Made by a program: the position numbers and the translations under genes
Notes under the pieces: model-generated
Seen by the model: the letters and a program-made list of their open reading frames with translations, nothing else
The model's database searches: none
Told to the model about the DNA's origin: nothing
In this document: positions 24,712 through 31,713 of the stretch, in pieces
Layout: each line of letters begins with the position of its first letter
Position numbering within the stretch: position 1 is the first letter of the stretch
Source: Candidatus Peribacteraceae bacterium
GTDB lineage: Bacteria; Patescibacteriota; Gracilibacteria; Peribacterales; Peribacteraceae
Length of the DNA stretch: 38,791 nt
Assembly: GCA_030750465.1 (NCBI GenBank)
Contig: JASMHZ010000010.1
Location: 1 to 38,791 of the forward strand
Reading direction: 5' to 3'

Positions 24712-25116
24712 ATGAATCCACTCTCCCTCCCAATAGCCAAACGCAAATTCTTCTGCATTGGCACTTCTCTTCTTGCATCAATCGCTGTTGCATTTACTCT
24801 GCCTGCAGAACTAATAGAAAAAGTACCAATGGTTCAGGCCGGAATGATAATAAACGGACTTGTGATCGGCACGATGCTAACGCTAGTCGGAGTATTCACA
24901 TGGCATCCTGTTTTTAAGTTCCGCATTCATCCAATTTTCCGCGGCGCATTTATCTCCGCCTTCGTCCATCTGGATTACACAATCTACACATGGCCCGACC
25001 AACCTTTATTTTGGAAAACTATGATAATAGCCGCCGTATTCGGAGCTGTGATCGATCAAATGGCTACTCAACTTTATGGCGAAGGTGAGAAGCTGATGGA
25101 GGGAATGAATAAATAG
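24712..25116 (+). CDS. small hypothetical membrane protein ending the ATPase operon
   Basis: This 134-residue protein has three or four hydrophobic segments (FFCIGTSLLASIAVAF, MIINGLVIGTMLTLVGVFT, FWKTMIIAAVFGAVID) and a conserved-looking aromatic loop (HLDYTIYTWPDQPLF). No family is recognised. It lies 27 nt after subunit D on the same strand and is followed by a large inverted repeat that closes the operon against convergent rplT. It is likely co-transcribed with the ATPase; function unknown. Confidence 0.65.
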   Translation: MNPLSLPIAKRKFFCIGTSLLASIAVAFTLPAELIEKVPMVQAGMIINGLVIGTMLTLVGVFTWHPVFKFRIHPIFRGAFISAFVHLDYTIYTWPDQPLFWKTMIIAAVFGAVIDQMATQLYGEGEKLMEGMNK

Positions 25117-25206
25117 TGAATAGTTAATAGTTAAAAGTGAATAGTTACTAAAGAGAATCGCATTTTATAAAGCACTATTCACTATTCACTTTTCACTATT
25201 CACTTT
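25114..25206. repeat. large inverted short-word repeat between convergent genes
   Basis: The left arm has GAATAGTTAATAGTTAAAAG words. The right arm has the reverse complement (CACTATTCACTATTCACTTT). The arms surround a spacer of about 30 nt. It starts at the stop codon of the membrane protein and covers the rplT stop at 25200-25202. It may serve as a two-way terminator. Confidence 0.85.
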
Positions 25207-25541
25207 GTTGCCTCAACAACTTTCTCGAATACCTTAGGTTCATTAATAGCCAACTCACTGAGCGTCTTTCTATTAAGCTCAATCTTCTTATCTTTAAGAG
25301 CTTTAATAAATCTTGAATAAGGAACTCCCTGTTCTCTGACTGCTGCATTTAGGCGCGCAATCCAAAGCCGCCTGAATACTCTCTTCTTCTTTTTGCGATC
25401 AATGTAAGCATGCTCCCCCGCCTTCATCACAGCCTCATTTGCCTTTTTAAATGTAGTCCTGCGCATACCACGATATCCCTTCGCAAGCTTGCGGATTTTC
25501 TTGTGTCTATTGTGCCGAACTGAACCACGTGTAACTCTCAT
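25200..25541 (-). CDS. rplT: 50S ribosomal protein L20
   Basis: The 113 residues and the start MRVTRGSVRHNRHKKIRK are diagnostic, followed by AKGYRGMRRTTFKKANEAVM and RRLWIARLNAAVREQGVPYS. L20 binds 23S rRNA early in 50S assembly and in some bacteria represses its own operon. The gene order infC-rpmI-rplT is the common bacterial one. It begins directly at the rpmI stop. The final codons lie in the inverted repeat. Confidence 0.98.
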   Translation of the reverse strand: MRVTRGSVRHNRHKKIRKLAKGYRGMRRTTFKKANEAVMKAGEHAYIDRKKKKRVFRRLWIARLNAAVREQGVPYSRFIKALKDKKIELNRKTLSELAINEPKVFEKVVEATK

Positions 25542-25736
25542 CTATAGATACGGGAGTAACGATTTAAGCTTCTTGTGCTCAGATTTCTTTGGAAGGAGAG
25601 TCCTGCTTAATTTCTTCTGCTTCTTGCCCTTTTGCAGAAGCAAGTGACCGCGACCAGCTCGCTTAATAGCAATCTTGCCGGATCCTGTCCTGCGGACACG
25701 TTTTTTAGCGCCTGAATGTGATTTTTGCTTAGGCAT
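25542..25736 (-). CDS. rpmI: 50S ribosomal protein L35
   Basis: This 64-residue, very basic protein ([20 protein letters not shown], then [20 protein letters not shown]) matches L35 in length and sequence. The stop abuts rplT. A TATAAT box lies 7 nt before the ATG, so rpmI-rplT probably has its own leaderless promoter in addition to read-through from infC. Confidence 0.97.
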   Translation of the reverse strand: MPKQKSHSGAKKRVRRTGSGKIAIKRAGRGHLLLQKGKKQKKLSRTLLPKKSEHKKLKSLLPYL

Positions 25737-25743
25737 TGGGGGA

Positions 25744-25749
25744 ATTATA
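25744..25749 (-). promoter_or_regulatory. consensus -10 box of rpmI, leaderless
   Basis: TATAAT on the minus strand is followed by TCCCCCA and then ATG 25736. There is no room for a Shine-Dalgarno site. No L20-binding leader lies between this start and rpmI. Confidence 0.6.
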
Positions 25750-25795
25750 GTGAAGAAACAGCTTATTGGAAGAAAAAACTAAGAAAAAAAACGAG

Positions 25796-25820
25796 ACCGA
25801 ACCCGAAAACCGAACCCGAT
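25796..25820. repeat. CCGAACCCGAAAA word repeat at the infC stop codon
   Basis: CCGAAC/CCGAAA words (four) end next to the infC stop (25821-25823). They are the same words as at 23281-23305. Confidence 0.8.
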
Positions 25821-26378
25821 TTATTCCTCCTTCTTCCCCCCTCTCTTCGGTCTTAGAATGACTATAAACTGATTCCCCTGAGGCTTGATCTCCTGTTCGA
25901 CTTCGGAAACATTTGCCAGATCCTTTACAACTCCAAGCAGTTTTTCTTTGGCATATGCTTTGTTGGTAAGTTCGCGACCTCTTAGTTGAATGACAAATTT
26001 GACCAAATGTCTCTCTCCCATAAACTCCTGTGCACGTTCTTTTAGCCTGTCTATATCATGAGTGTCTGTCCTAAAGCTCATTCGTAGAGTCTTAACCTCC
26101 GTGGGCTTGCTATGAGAACGCTGTTTGCGCTCCTTCTTCTTTATCTGATAAAGATACTGGCCAAAATCTCCTATCTTTACAACAGGAGGCTTTGCTTTGG
26201 GCGACACTTCTATAAGATCTAGCTCTTGTTCTTTTGCACGAACTATTGCCTCTTCCGGTGTCATCTCCTCTGCATCCTCCCCATCCACAAGAAGTACTCG
26301 AGGTGCTCGAATCTGTTCATTTATACGGGGACGTTTTTCCCGTTTATAAGCTGTAATGTATCTGCGTCGCTTTTGCAT
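25821..26378 (-). CDS. infC: translation initiation factor IF-3
   Basis: IF-3 keeps 30S subunits free and checks the initiator tRNA. The 185 residues include RINEQIRAPRVLLVDGEDAE (N-domain start), the linker region LIEVSPKAKPPVVKIGDFGQ, and the C-domain VKTLRMSFRTDTHDIDRL and VKFVIQLRGRELTNKAYA. The start is a normal ATG (26378), not the AUU used for autoregulation in enterobacteria. It is the first gene of the L35-L20 operon. The upstream gap holds a hairpin of AGCTT words. Confidence 0.96.
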   Translation of the reverse strand: MQKRRRYITAYKREKRPRINEQIRAPRVLLVDGEDAEEMTPEEAIVRAKEQELDLIEVSPKAKPPVVKIGDFGQYLYQIKKKERKQRSHSKPTEVKTLRMSFRTDTHDIDRLKERAQEFMGERHLVKFVIQLRGRELTNKAYAKEKLLGVVKDLANVSEVEQEIKPQGNQFIVILRPKRGGKKEE

Positions 26379-26431
26379 TTGCTTAGGCAGATGGTAGAGG
26401 GATGATCTAGCTAAAACAAGAAAAAACTGAC

Positions 26432-26518
26432 CAGCTTTTAGCTTATAGCTTCATTAGCTTGCACTTGTTCTACAATTGACTTGTACCCGAAAAAGCTAAT
26501 CAAGCTAGAAGCTATAAT
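26432..26518. repeat. AGCTT-word inverted repeat
   Basis: AGCTTTTAGCTTATAGCTTC words at 26432-26460 are mirrored by AGCTAATCAAGCTAGAAGCT at 26494-26514. The array begins right after the stop of the coiled-coil gene (26522-26524) and ends before infC. Confidence 0.75.
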
Positions 26519-26521
26519 TGA

Positions 26522-27370
26522 TTATTTTCTTTGCCATACTAAAATCTCAAGATTGAGCACATGCCATCCCTTCGCTCCACCATCGCTCATTTTAGCTGAC
26601 TTAAGAGTCACAAACTGTACGGGCCATAAATTCACCTCCTGCATATATCGTCCATAATCTCCCTCTAGTAAATCCCTAGCATCAGAAAGAAGTGAGTTAT
26701 GTGTTACTTCCAGCAATGTATTTGCAAAAGCATTGCTTGTAAATGATCTCTTTAGCTTGCTTTCAAAAGCTCTAACATCGCGGGCATAACGGATTAAGTC
26801 GAGTGACAAGAATTGTTCCAGTGCAACTATTCCCGCTGGGTTCTCTTCTTCCGTGCTATGCATCAATTTTCTTAATTGTTCATCAGTTATCGCATCTCCG
26901 ACTGTTAGAAGTCCTGCCAAACGAATGAACTTTGTAATATATTCCATGCCTTTTTCGTGTACCGCAAAATTAACTCTCATAGGGACAGCTCTAACGCCCG
27001 ACTCGACCATATCAACCGGATCTCCGAAAGATATATCAGACATTTTTGCCAGGTAGCCTTGTTTTTTCAAATTTTCCGAAAGAAGTTCCCAGCTTGCTAT
27101 CAGCCTTTCGAAGTCTGTTTCTTTGGGTAGAACATACACATCCAGTTTTTCCCCCAGTGATCCAAGCTTTACAGCTGCATGTATCTCGCTCAATTCAACC
27201 TGTTCCTGCAAAGCATCTTCACGCCTTTCAAGTTCAGAAAGTTTGGCAACAAGCGGTGCAGAGACTGTCTGCACTTCGCTTAGCACATGCGCATGCTGGG
27301 CAATAAACACGCAGGAGAGTGCAAACATCGAGCAACCAAGGGCCAATCTGAAACTTGTAGCTTTACTCAC
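26522..27370 (-). CDS. membrane-anchored coiled-coil protein (PilO/PilN-like architecture)
   Basis: The family of this 282-residue protein is not recognised. A short cytoplasmic tail precedes one membrane span at about residues 8-26 (LALGCSMFALSCVFIAQHA). A coiled coil of about 40 residues (LSELERREDALQEQVEL) and a periplasmic or external domain follow. The layout resembles the PilN/PilO inner-membrane proteins of type IV pilus systems. The gene is paired with a similar protein upstream and overlaps it by 8 nt, as pilN-pilO pairs do. No pilB, pilC or pilM is in the window, so the pilus role is only a suggestion. Confidence 0.6.
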   Translation of the reverse strand: MSKATSFRLALGCSMFALSCVFIAQHAHVLSEVQTVSAPLVAKLSELERREDALQEQVELSEIHAAVKLGSLGEKLDVYVLPKETDFERLIASWELLSENLKKQGYLAKMSDISFGDPVDMVESGVRAVPMRVNFAVHEKGMEYITKFIRLAGLLTVGDAITDEQLRKLMHSTEEENPAGIVALEQFLSLDLIRYARDVRAFESKLKRSFTSNAFANTLLEVTHNSLLSDARDLLEGDYGRYMQEVNLWPVQFVTLKSAKMSDGGAKGWHVLNLEILVWQRK

Positions 27371-28031
27371 TTAATAGAATTGTGAAAATAAATGGAGAAT
27401 AAAAACCACTCTCCTCATCATGTTCGCGAGTGAATTTTGGAGGGCTTATATCGGAAACCCACTCAGCTTCTTGTACGGCATTTATAAATTGTGCGAGAAC
27501 GGTCATGCTTCTCGGGCCAACATTCTGGACTTTGCCTTCTACTTCCAAGCTCAACTCTCTCTGATCAAACGTCATCGAACTAATGCTTATTGTATTTTTG
27601 TTTTCTTGCCAGCCGTAGCCCTGCTTGCCGGCCGTAGCCTTTGCGGAGGCTGGGCGTAGGCTGGCAGTTTCAATTTGTTGCGTTATTTCCTCCAATTTAG
27701 AACGGAATAAAAGCAAATCTCTCGAGTTGTATTTCTGGTCCATAGCATCTCCAAAAAGCCCCTCGCGAAGCGGGGTTACAAATTCTCCTCTTGCTCTCTC
27801 CAATTCCTGCACTCTCGTATCCAATTTCTTAACAAGCTCCTTTAGCTCTACTGCATCATGCTCTTTTCCAGCAATATCAACCTGCGTCAATTGAGGAAGA
27901 ATCAAAGTTGCTGATAATGACAAGAATCCCAAAAGAACTGCTGTGAATATAAGAAACGGCACAGAAACGTGGTGGAGTACGTCTCCCACAGATGGATGAT
28001 TAGCTACTGCTTTTGTATTTGTTTTGGGCAT
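27363..28031 (-). CDS. membrane-anchored coiled-coil protein, partner of the preceding gene
   Basis: This 222-residue protein has a cytoplasmic tail, a membrane span at about residues 27-48 (VPFLIFTAVLLGFLSLSATL), a coiled coil (ELKELVKKLDTRVQELERAR) and a C-terminal ferredoxin-like-looking domain with alternating strands (NTISISSMTFDQRELSLEVE). Its shape suggests a PilN/PilO-type or division-type bitopic protein. Residues at about 125-142 (LRPASAKATAGKQGYGWQ) are encoded by a GC-rich palindrome, a repeat insert in a loop. It probably forms a heterodimer with the product of the next gene, with which it overlaps. Confidence 0.6.
   Translation of the reverse strand: MPKTNTKAVANHPSVGDVLHHVSVPFLIFTAVLLGFLSLSATLILPQLTQVDIAGKEHDAVELKELVKKLDTRVQELERARGEFVTPLREGLFGDAMDQKYNSRDLLLFRSKLEEITQQIETASLRPASAKATAGKQGYGWQENKNTISISSMTFDQRELSLEVEGKVQNVGPRSMTVLAQFINAVQEAEWVSDISPPKFTREHDEESGFYSPFIFTILLSE
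27607..27667. repeat. GC-rich palindrome inside a coiled-coil protein gene
   Basis: GCCAGCC at one end and GGCTGGC at the other, with CCGTAGCC/GGCGTAGG inner arms, form a hairpin that is read in frame as RPASAKATAGKQ. Palindromes giving such peptides are, to my knowledge, recurrent in CPR genomes. Confidence 0.75.
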
Positions 28032-28119
28032 ATTTCGACAGGCTCAATACAAGTTACTATCCTCTAATTATAGCAGAAAACGCGATTTAGAGCTATTTAT
28101 GGCACTTGCCAGCTTAAAT

Positions 28120-28347
28120 TTAATGTTCCGAAATAAACTCAAATCTGGGCATTTTCTTGCCATCTACACCCATTTCCTCGCAAAACATAGTCAAAGGCCT
28201 AACCCAAAGCTTAGAAACCTCATTCTCGTACAAAGCCTGATATACGACCAAATCTTCAAGAGTCTCGCTATGTTTAGCAATGCCCAGAACACGGTATTTC
28301 TTTCCTTTGTAGTGCTGATAAATGCCTAGCTTGAGAACCTTATCCAT
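28120..28347 (-). CDS. DUF1653 protein
   Basis: This 75-residue protein matches the short DUF1653 family (function unknown): GIYQHYKGKKYRVLGIAKHSET, then LVVYQALYENEVSKLWVRP and MFCEE near the end. The fold is a small beta barrel. It is divergent from prfB across an AT-rich gap of about 95 nt (28348-28443), which contains the prfB -10 box and near-palindromic AATTATTAAATTTAAATTAT. Confidence 0.85.
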   Translation of the reverse strand: MDKVLKLGIYQHYKGKKYRVLGIAKHSETLEDLVVYQALYENEVSKLWVRPLTMFCEEMGVDGKKMPRFEFISEH

Positions 28348-28407
28348 ATAAATTAATTCTCAATTATTAAATTTAAATTATCAATTCTTAATCTGAGGCA
28401 CTAATGC

Positions 28408-28413
28408 TATAAT
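28408..28413 (+). promoter_or_regulatory. extended -10 box of prfB
   Basis: TGCTATAAT lies 30 nt before ATG 28444, leaving a 5' leader of about 24 nt. This is unlike the leaderless genes elsewhere in the window. No strong Shine-Dalgarno site is visible in the leader. Confidence 0.6.
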
Positions 28414-28443
28414 ACTAGCCGAATACTTCATTATCCCTTCCCC

Positions 28444-29521
28444 ATGGAGGACTTGCTGACTAAATTAAAGGAGCTTCAAACAGCCGTAAACACGGGGAAG
28501 GACTCTCTTTGATGCCAAGAAGATTCCTGAGCGTATAACCGAGCTTGAGAAGAAATCACAAGCGCCTGATATTTGGGATGATCAAAAGTCAGCTAATGCA
28601 TTATTTGCTGAATTGAAGGGACTCAAAAGCCAATGGGAGCCTGTGCGAGATTTGGCTGAGGAGACAGGAGATTTAATTGAATTGATCGGACAAGCTGAGG
28701 AATCCGATCGCCCAAGTATGGAAGAAGAGACCGAGAAATTGCTGAACAGATGGAAGGAGATAGAAACAAAACTCTACTTGAGCGGAGAGTTTGATATGAA
28801 TAACTGTTATCTTTCAATCAGTGGCGGTGCAGGAGGAACGGAGGCACAGGACTGGGCAGAGATGTTGCTGAGGATGTATCTGAGGTACTGCGAAAGACAG
28901 GGATGGAAGACAGATACTTTGGAGAAAACTGACGGGCAAGAGGCAGGAATCAAATCAGTAACAGTTCATGTAACAGGATCTCCTTCTTATGGATATCTGA
29001 AGTGTGAACGCGGAACACATCGCCTAGTTCGTCTCTCCCCTTTTAATGCAAAAAATCTGAGGCAAACTAGTTTTGCTCTAGTGGAAGTTATTCCGGAGAT
29101 TGCTGAGTCGACTGAAGTTGAAATTGATGAAAAAGATTTACGAGTCGATACATTCAGATCAAGCGGTGCGGGAGGCCAGCATGTTAATGTGACTGATTCC
29201 GCTGTAAGAATAACTCACGCACCTAGCGGCATAGTTGTTTCATGTCAGAATGAAAGAAGCCAACAGCAGAACAAGGTGCAGGCTATGAATATACTCAGAG
29301 CAAAACTTCTGGAGAAACAACGTGAAGAAGACACCGAAAAGAAAAAGGAATTAAAGGGAGCAACCAAAAGTGCAGACTTCGGACAGCAAATCAGAAGTTA
29401 CGTTCTGCATCCATATCAGATGGTTAAAGATCTAAGAACAGAAGTTGAAACGAGTGATACGACTGACGTTCTTGATGGAGATATCCAAGATTTTATTAAT
29501 GCTGAATTAAAAAGGAGTTAA
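28444..29521 (+). CDS. prfB: peptide chain release factor 2, with programmed +1 frameshift
   Basis: RF2 ends translation at UGA and UAA. Codons 1-22 (MEDLLTKLKELQ... to DSL) end at an in-frame TGA (28510-28512). Reading then shifts +1 at CTTTGA, so the second part is 28511-29521 (DAKKIPERITELEKK onward). The whole product is about 358 residues, the normal length. Later motifs are the codon-recognition loop SPF in RLVRLSPFNAKN, which is the RF2 type, and GGQ in SSGAGGQHVNVTDSAVRITH, which triggers hydrolysis. Purine-rich GGGGAAGGA 4 nt before the slip codon is the expected internal Shine-Dalgarno stimulator. This is autoregulation, not a broken gene. Confidence 0.96.
28495..28512 (+). promoter_or_regulatory. 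prfB +1 programmed frameshift site
   Basis: The stimulator GGGGAAGGA is followed by CTCT and then the slippery CTT TGA (28507-28512). When RF2 is scarce, the ribosome slips from CUU to UUU. Its presence shows that UGA is read as stop in this organism. Confidence 0.92.
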
Positions 29522-29597
29522 AAGAGACAAAGGAGATAAAAGAGTATTAATAAAGTCTTTTATCTCTTTTCACTCCTTTAACTCTTTTATCTCATTT
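29514..29597. repeat. inverted short-word repeat at the prfB stop codon
   Basis: AAAAGAGA/AAAGGAGATA words start within the last codons of prfB. They are mirrored by TTTTATCTCTTTTCACTCCT after an AATAAAGT centre. The arrangement is the same as at 35208-35275. Confidence 0.85.
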
Positions 29598-29607
29598 CTT
29601 TTCTATC

Positions 29608-29632
29608 AAAAAAGGCACCTACCAGGCACCTT
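29608..29632 (-). terminator. probable terminator of the histone gene
   Basis: On the minus strand AAGGTGCCTGGTAGGTGCCT is followed by TTTTT. The stem is AAGG..CCT/AGG..CCTT with a 2-nt internal mismatch and the loop GGT. It lies 25 nt after the histone stop. The double GGTGCC also resembles REP-type elements. Confidence 0.6.
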
Positions 29633-29656
29633 CTTTGATTACTTAAATAAGTCGGA

Positions 29657-29827
29657 CTAAAGGTCTTCTGGGCGAACAGTCTTTCTGCCGTTTGCCTTTG
29701 CACGTGCGACAGCTTTGGAAACTGCGTCCTCTAGAAGAGCGCTTGCTGCATCCGAGAGGTCACCAGATGACATCATACCTTTTGCTTTTACAAGATCTTT
29801 GATCTTGGAAGCTACTACGTAACTCAT
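29657..29827 (-). CDS. bacterial histone-fold protein
   Basis: This single histone fold of 56 residues begins MSYVVASKIKDLVKAKGM, then the long central helix (SGDLSDAASALLEDAVSKAV) and the last helix and tail ARAKANGRKTVRPEDL. The N-terminal SYVV..SK.K and the C-terminal RKTVRPEDL are hallmarks of the short bacterial histones (Bd0055-like group), which coat or bend DNA as dimers. The frame extends to 29872, and ATGs at 29857 and 29872 are possible starts, but relatives begin at MSYVV. A TAGAAT box lies just before 29857, so a longer form (MFFNHLPTTP...) cannot be excluded. It is monocistronic, with its own terminator. Confidence 0.85.
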   Translation of the reverse strand: MSYVVASKIKDLVKAKGMMSSGDLSDAASALLEDAVSKAVARAKANGRKTVRPEDL

Positions 29828-30112
29828 AGGAGTAGTGGGTAAGTGATTAAAGAACATGGAGATTCTACGCATGTCCCGAGGAGCTCTGCAAGCAAATTCT
29901 TCAGTCTATTGTGTGTTTTAGAGTGAATTTTCAATTGACAGCTCGAGCGCATTATGTGGGAAAATTGCATATTCTATCGCGAATTGGCCAATACAAGCCA
30001 AAATCTCCAGTTGAACTATATTAGTCAATCTAGCCCCACAAGAACTATAAATCTCTCCTTTCAAGGTAGCGGAAAGTCGCAAATTGGGCTCTAAACGTAT
30101 AGGATACGGCCT
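29828..30112. other. intergenic region without a recognised gene
   Basis: The 337-nt gap between the histone start and tRNA-Ser holds a pseudo-tRNA (30113-30158). Before it I see a consensus TTGACA (29935-29940) without a well-spaced -10, and TATAGGAT near 30099, which may be the tRNA promoter. No ORF is supported. Confidence 0.5.
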
Positions 30113-30158
30113 GGAGGGTGGCTTAAGTGGTCATAAGCGCACGACTCGAAATTATTTG
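30113..30158 (+). pseudogene. tRNA-Ser 5'-half-like remnant
   Basis: The stretch aligns almost base for base with the 5' half of the intact tRNA-Ser 50 nt downstream, including GTGGTC in the D-loop and ACGACTCGAAAT at the anticodon. The D-stem is rebuilt as GCTTA (30121-30125)/TAAGC (30134-30138), a paired change. The anticodon stem no longer pairs, and the variable and T arms are absent. It looks like a decayed tandem duplicate, or a tRNA-like half kept for another purpose. Confidence 0.6.
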
Positions 30159-30164
30159 TATAAC

Positions 30165-30254
30165 GGTGGGATGGCCGAGTGGTCGAAGGCGCGCGACTCG
30201 AAATCGCGTAATCCCTTAGGGGGTTCCAGGGTTCGAATCCCTGTCCCACCGCCA
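30165..30254 (+). tRNA. tRNA-Ser (anticodon CGA)
   Basis: The acceptor stem GGTGGGA/TCCCACC has discriminator G and an encoded CCA. The D arm reads GCC-GAGTGGTCGAA-GGC. The anticodon arm CGCGA-CTCGAAA-TCGCG gives anticodon CGA, which reads UCG. A long variable arm (ATCCC-TTAG-GGGGT) and T arm AGGG-TTCGAAT-CCCT complete a class II serine tRNA. The convergent anti-sigma-like gene ends 6 nt beyond the CCA. Confidence 0.97.
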
Positions 30255-30259
30255 TTCTG

Positions 30260-31021
30260 CTAATTTCTTCCCTTTATCTTACCTTTTAGCTTTGGATGTT
30301 GCATCTGCGGGCGCTGACGCATCATCTGCATATGCATTCTCTGTTTTTTTGCATGTCCGCGTACTCTTTCTAATTTCGGCATTGGAATCTCTCCTTTTTC
30401 AATCGCAGTTAGAAAATCCATATGCTCCTGCATGCGTTCTTCCAGATGGTTTCTGATCTCGCCGGGAATTCCTGCCGGCAAACTCTGCATTCTTTTTTCT
30501 AAGTGAACTTGATGCATGGCAATGCGCTTTTGTATCCATTCCATTCTCTCATCAGACACATCTCCCCTGTTTAGAAGTGCTTCCGCTTCTGACAAACGAC
30601 GTTTAAACCTTTTTTCCGCCCATCTTGCACGCGTATCTTTATTGAAGTGCATGTGCTCGCGCAAGGGCTCAGTTACATTTACTTTAAAGGAGTAAAGGAT
30701 GTCGCCAGGAAGCGTATCCTCCGCCGCATATGCAACTCCTCCGCCGGTCGAAGTAATGATAATCGCGGCAATTACAGCAGTTGCGGCAAACTTAAGGTGC
30801 ATAAGACCTCCAAACAAATTATCAAAAGAAACAATTGGATTCAATTTAATAAATCTTTTCAATTCTTTTTTGAAACTCCTCTTTTCGCACTTACTTAGCT
30901 CAATGCCAGTGACTGACTTTGCGACGGTTCCTGCAAATATCTCATCACGCATTGCACAACGCTCTGTATCCGATAGGGATACTGCTTTTGCTGAGGCCAA
31001 AAATTTTTCTAATTCATTCAT
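30260..31021 (-). CDS. DUF5667-type membrane anti-sigma-like protein with His/Met-rich tail
   Basis: This 253-residue protein has a cytoplasmic N-terminal region (about residues 1-75; a helical ELEKFLASAKAVSLSD that could bind sigma), one membrane span at about 76-100 (FAATAVIAAIIITSTGG, then GVAYAAE), and an external helical DUF5667 domain that begins DTLPGDILYSFKVNVTEPLR. The C-terminus is full of His, Met, Lys and Arg (MHMQMMRQRPQMQHPK). The gene follows the ECF sigma gene with a 1-nt gap, the usual sigma/anti-sigma order. The Met/His tail might bind metal such as copper; that is inference from composition. Confidence 0.75.
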   Translation of the reverse strand: MNELEKFLASAKAVSLSDTERCAMRDEIFAGTVAKSVTGIELSKCEKRSFKKELKRFIKLNPIVSFDNLFGGLMHLKFAATAVIAAIIITSTGGGVAYAAEDTLPGDILYSFKVNVTEPLREHMHFNKDTRARWAEKRFKRRLSEAEALLNRGDVSDERMEWIQKRIAMHQVHLEKRMQSLPAGIPGEIRNHLEERMQEHMDFLTAIEKGEIPMPKLERVRGHAKKQRMHMQMMRQRPQMQHPKLKGKIKGRN

Positions 31022-31022
31022 G

Positions 31023-31547
31023 CTATGTAACTGGTAGTAAAGACTTTAACTTTTTCATTCCGCGGTTTATTCGAACGGATACTACATTTACCGATTCTCC
31101 AAGGGACTGTGCAATTTGCTTGGGGCTCAGATCATCTATGTATCTCATTATTACTGCTGATCTGTAAGGTTCCTCTATCTTGCCGAGCACCGATGCTACT
31201 TCATCTGACGTAAAACCTTCTTCGGTCTCCTTTTCGGTTCTTTCTGAACTCGCAACATCAAATCCGCGTTCCTGCAAATCTTCGAATGATTCTTCTGTGC
31301 GCTTGGCTCTACGTCTGTACTGATCAACTATCAGATTGTTTGCCGTGCGGTACAGAAATGCTCTCATATCCTCTACTTCGTTGCCCTTGGCGATGTACTC
31401 CCAGGTTTTAAGGAATGCGTCCTGCATCAGCTCTTTGCCCCTTTCTCTGTCTCCAATCCGGAAGTAACAGTGTCTAAAGATCGAATCTGCGTACAGATCG
31501 TACGCTTTTGTGAAACGGCGTTCTTCGGAAGAATGGGGCATCCTCAT
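31023..31547 (-). CDS. ECF-type RNA polymerase sigma factor
   Basis: This 174-residue sigma-70 family protein has regions 2 and 4 only. Region 2 includes LYADSIFRHCYFRIGD, QDAFLKTWEYI and the -10 binding helix AFLYRTANNLIVDQYRRR. Region 4 is the helix-turn-helix YRSAVIMRYIDDLSPKQIAQ, then SLGESVNVVSVRINRGMKKL. The acidic linker (ERTEKETEEGFTSDE) is longer than usual. It is co-transcribed with the DUF5667 membrane protein, which probably holds it inactive until a surface signal arrives. The targets are unknown; the secreted cysteine protein upstream (31714-32109) is a candidate. Confidence 0.92.
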   Translation of the reverse strand: MRMPHSSEERRFTKAYDLYADSIFRHCYFRIGDRERGKELMQDAFLKTWEYIAKGNEVEDMRAFLYRTANNLIVDQYRRRAKRTEESFEDLQERGFDVASSERTEKETEEGFTSDEVASVLGKIEEPYRSAVIMRYIDDLSPKQIAQSLGESVNVVSVRINRGMKKLKSLLPVT

Positions 31548-31617
31548 AATAAGACGAAGTTAGATGCCTATTCTTACATATTTTCCCCTCTCTCCCAAAA
31601 GAAGAAGAAGCTTTTCT

Positions 31618-31640
31618 CCCCTCCCCCTTAGGGGGAGGGG
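31618..31640. repeat. perfect C-run/G-run hairpin upstream of the sigma gene
   Basis: CCCCTCCCCC (31618-31627) pairs with GGGGGAGGGG (31631-31640) across TTA, and a further G-rich tail runs to 31653. It is the same family as 211-264 and 14375-14402. Confidence 0.75.
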
Positions 31641-31713
31641 CCGGGGGAGAGGGATGAAAAAATACCGCCTCAGCACCCAGCCGCGACGGTATTCCGATGA
31701 TGTAATCCTGAAA

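Noticed and set aside
28444-28512. prfB as a frameshifted pseudogene
   Set aside because: The break is exactly the known RF2 autoregulatory site, and all downstream motifs are intact.
30113-30158. Second complete tRNA
   Set aside because: There is no T arm, no variable arm and no 3' acceptor strand; the anticodon stem does not pair.
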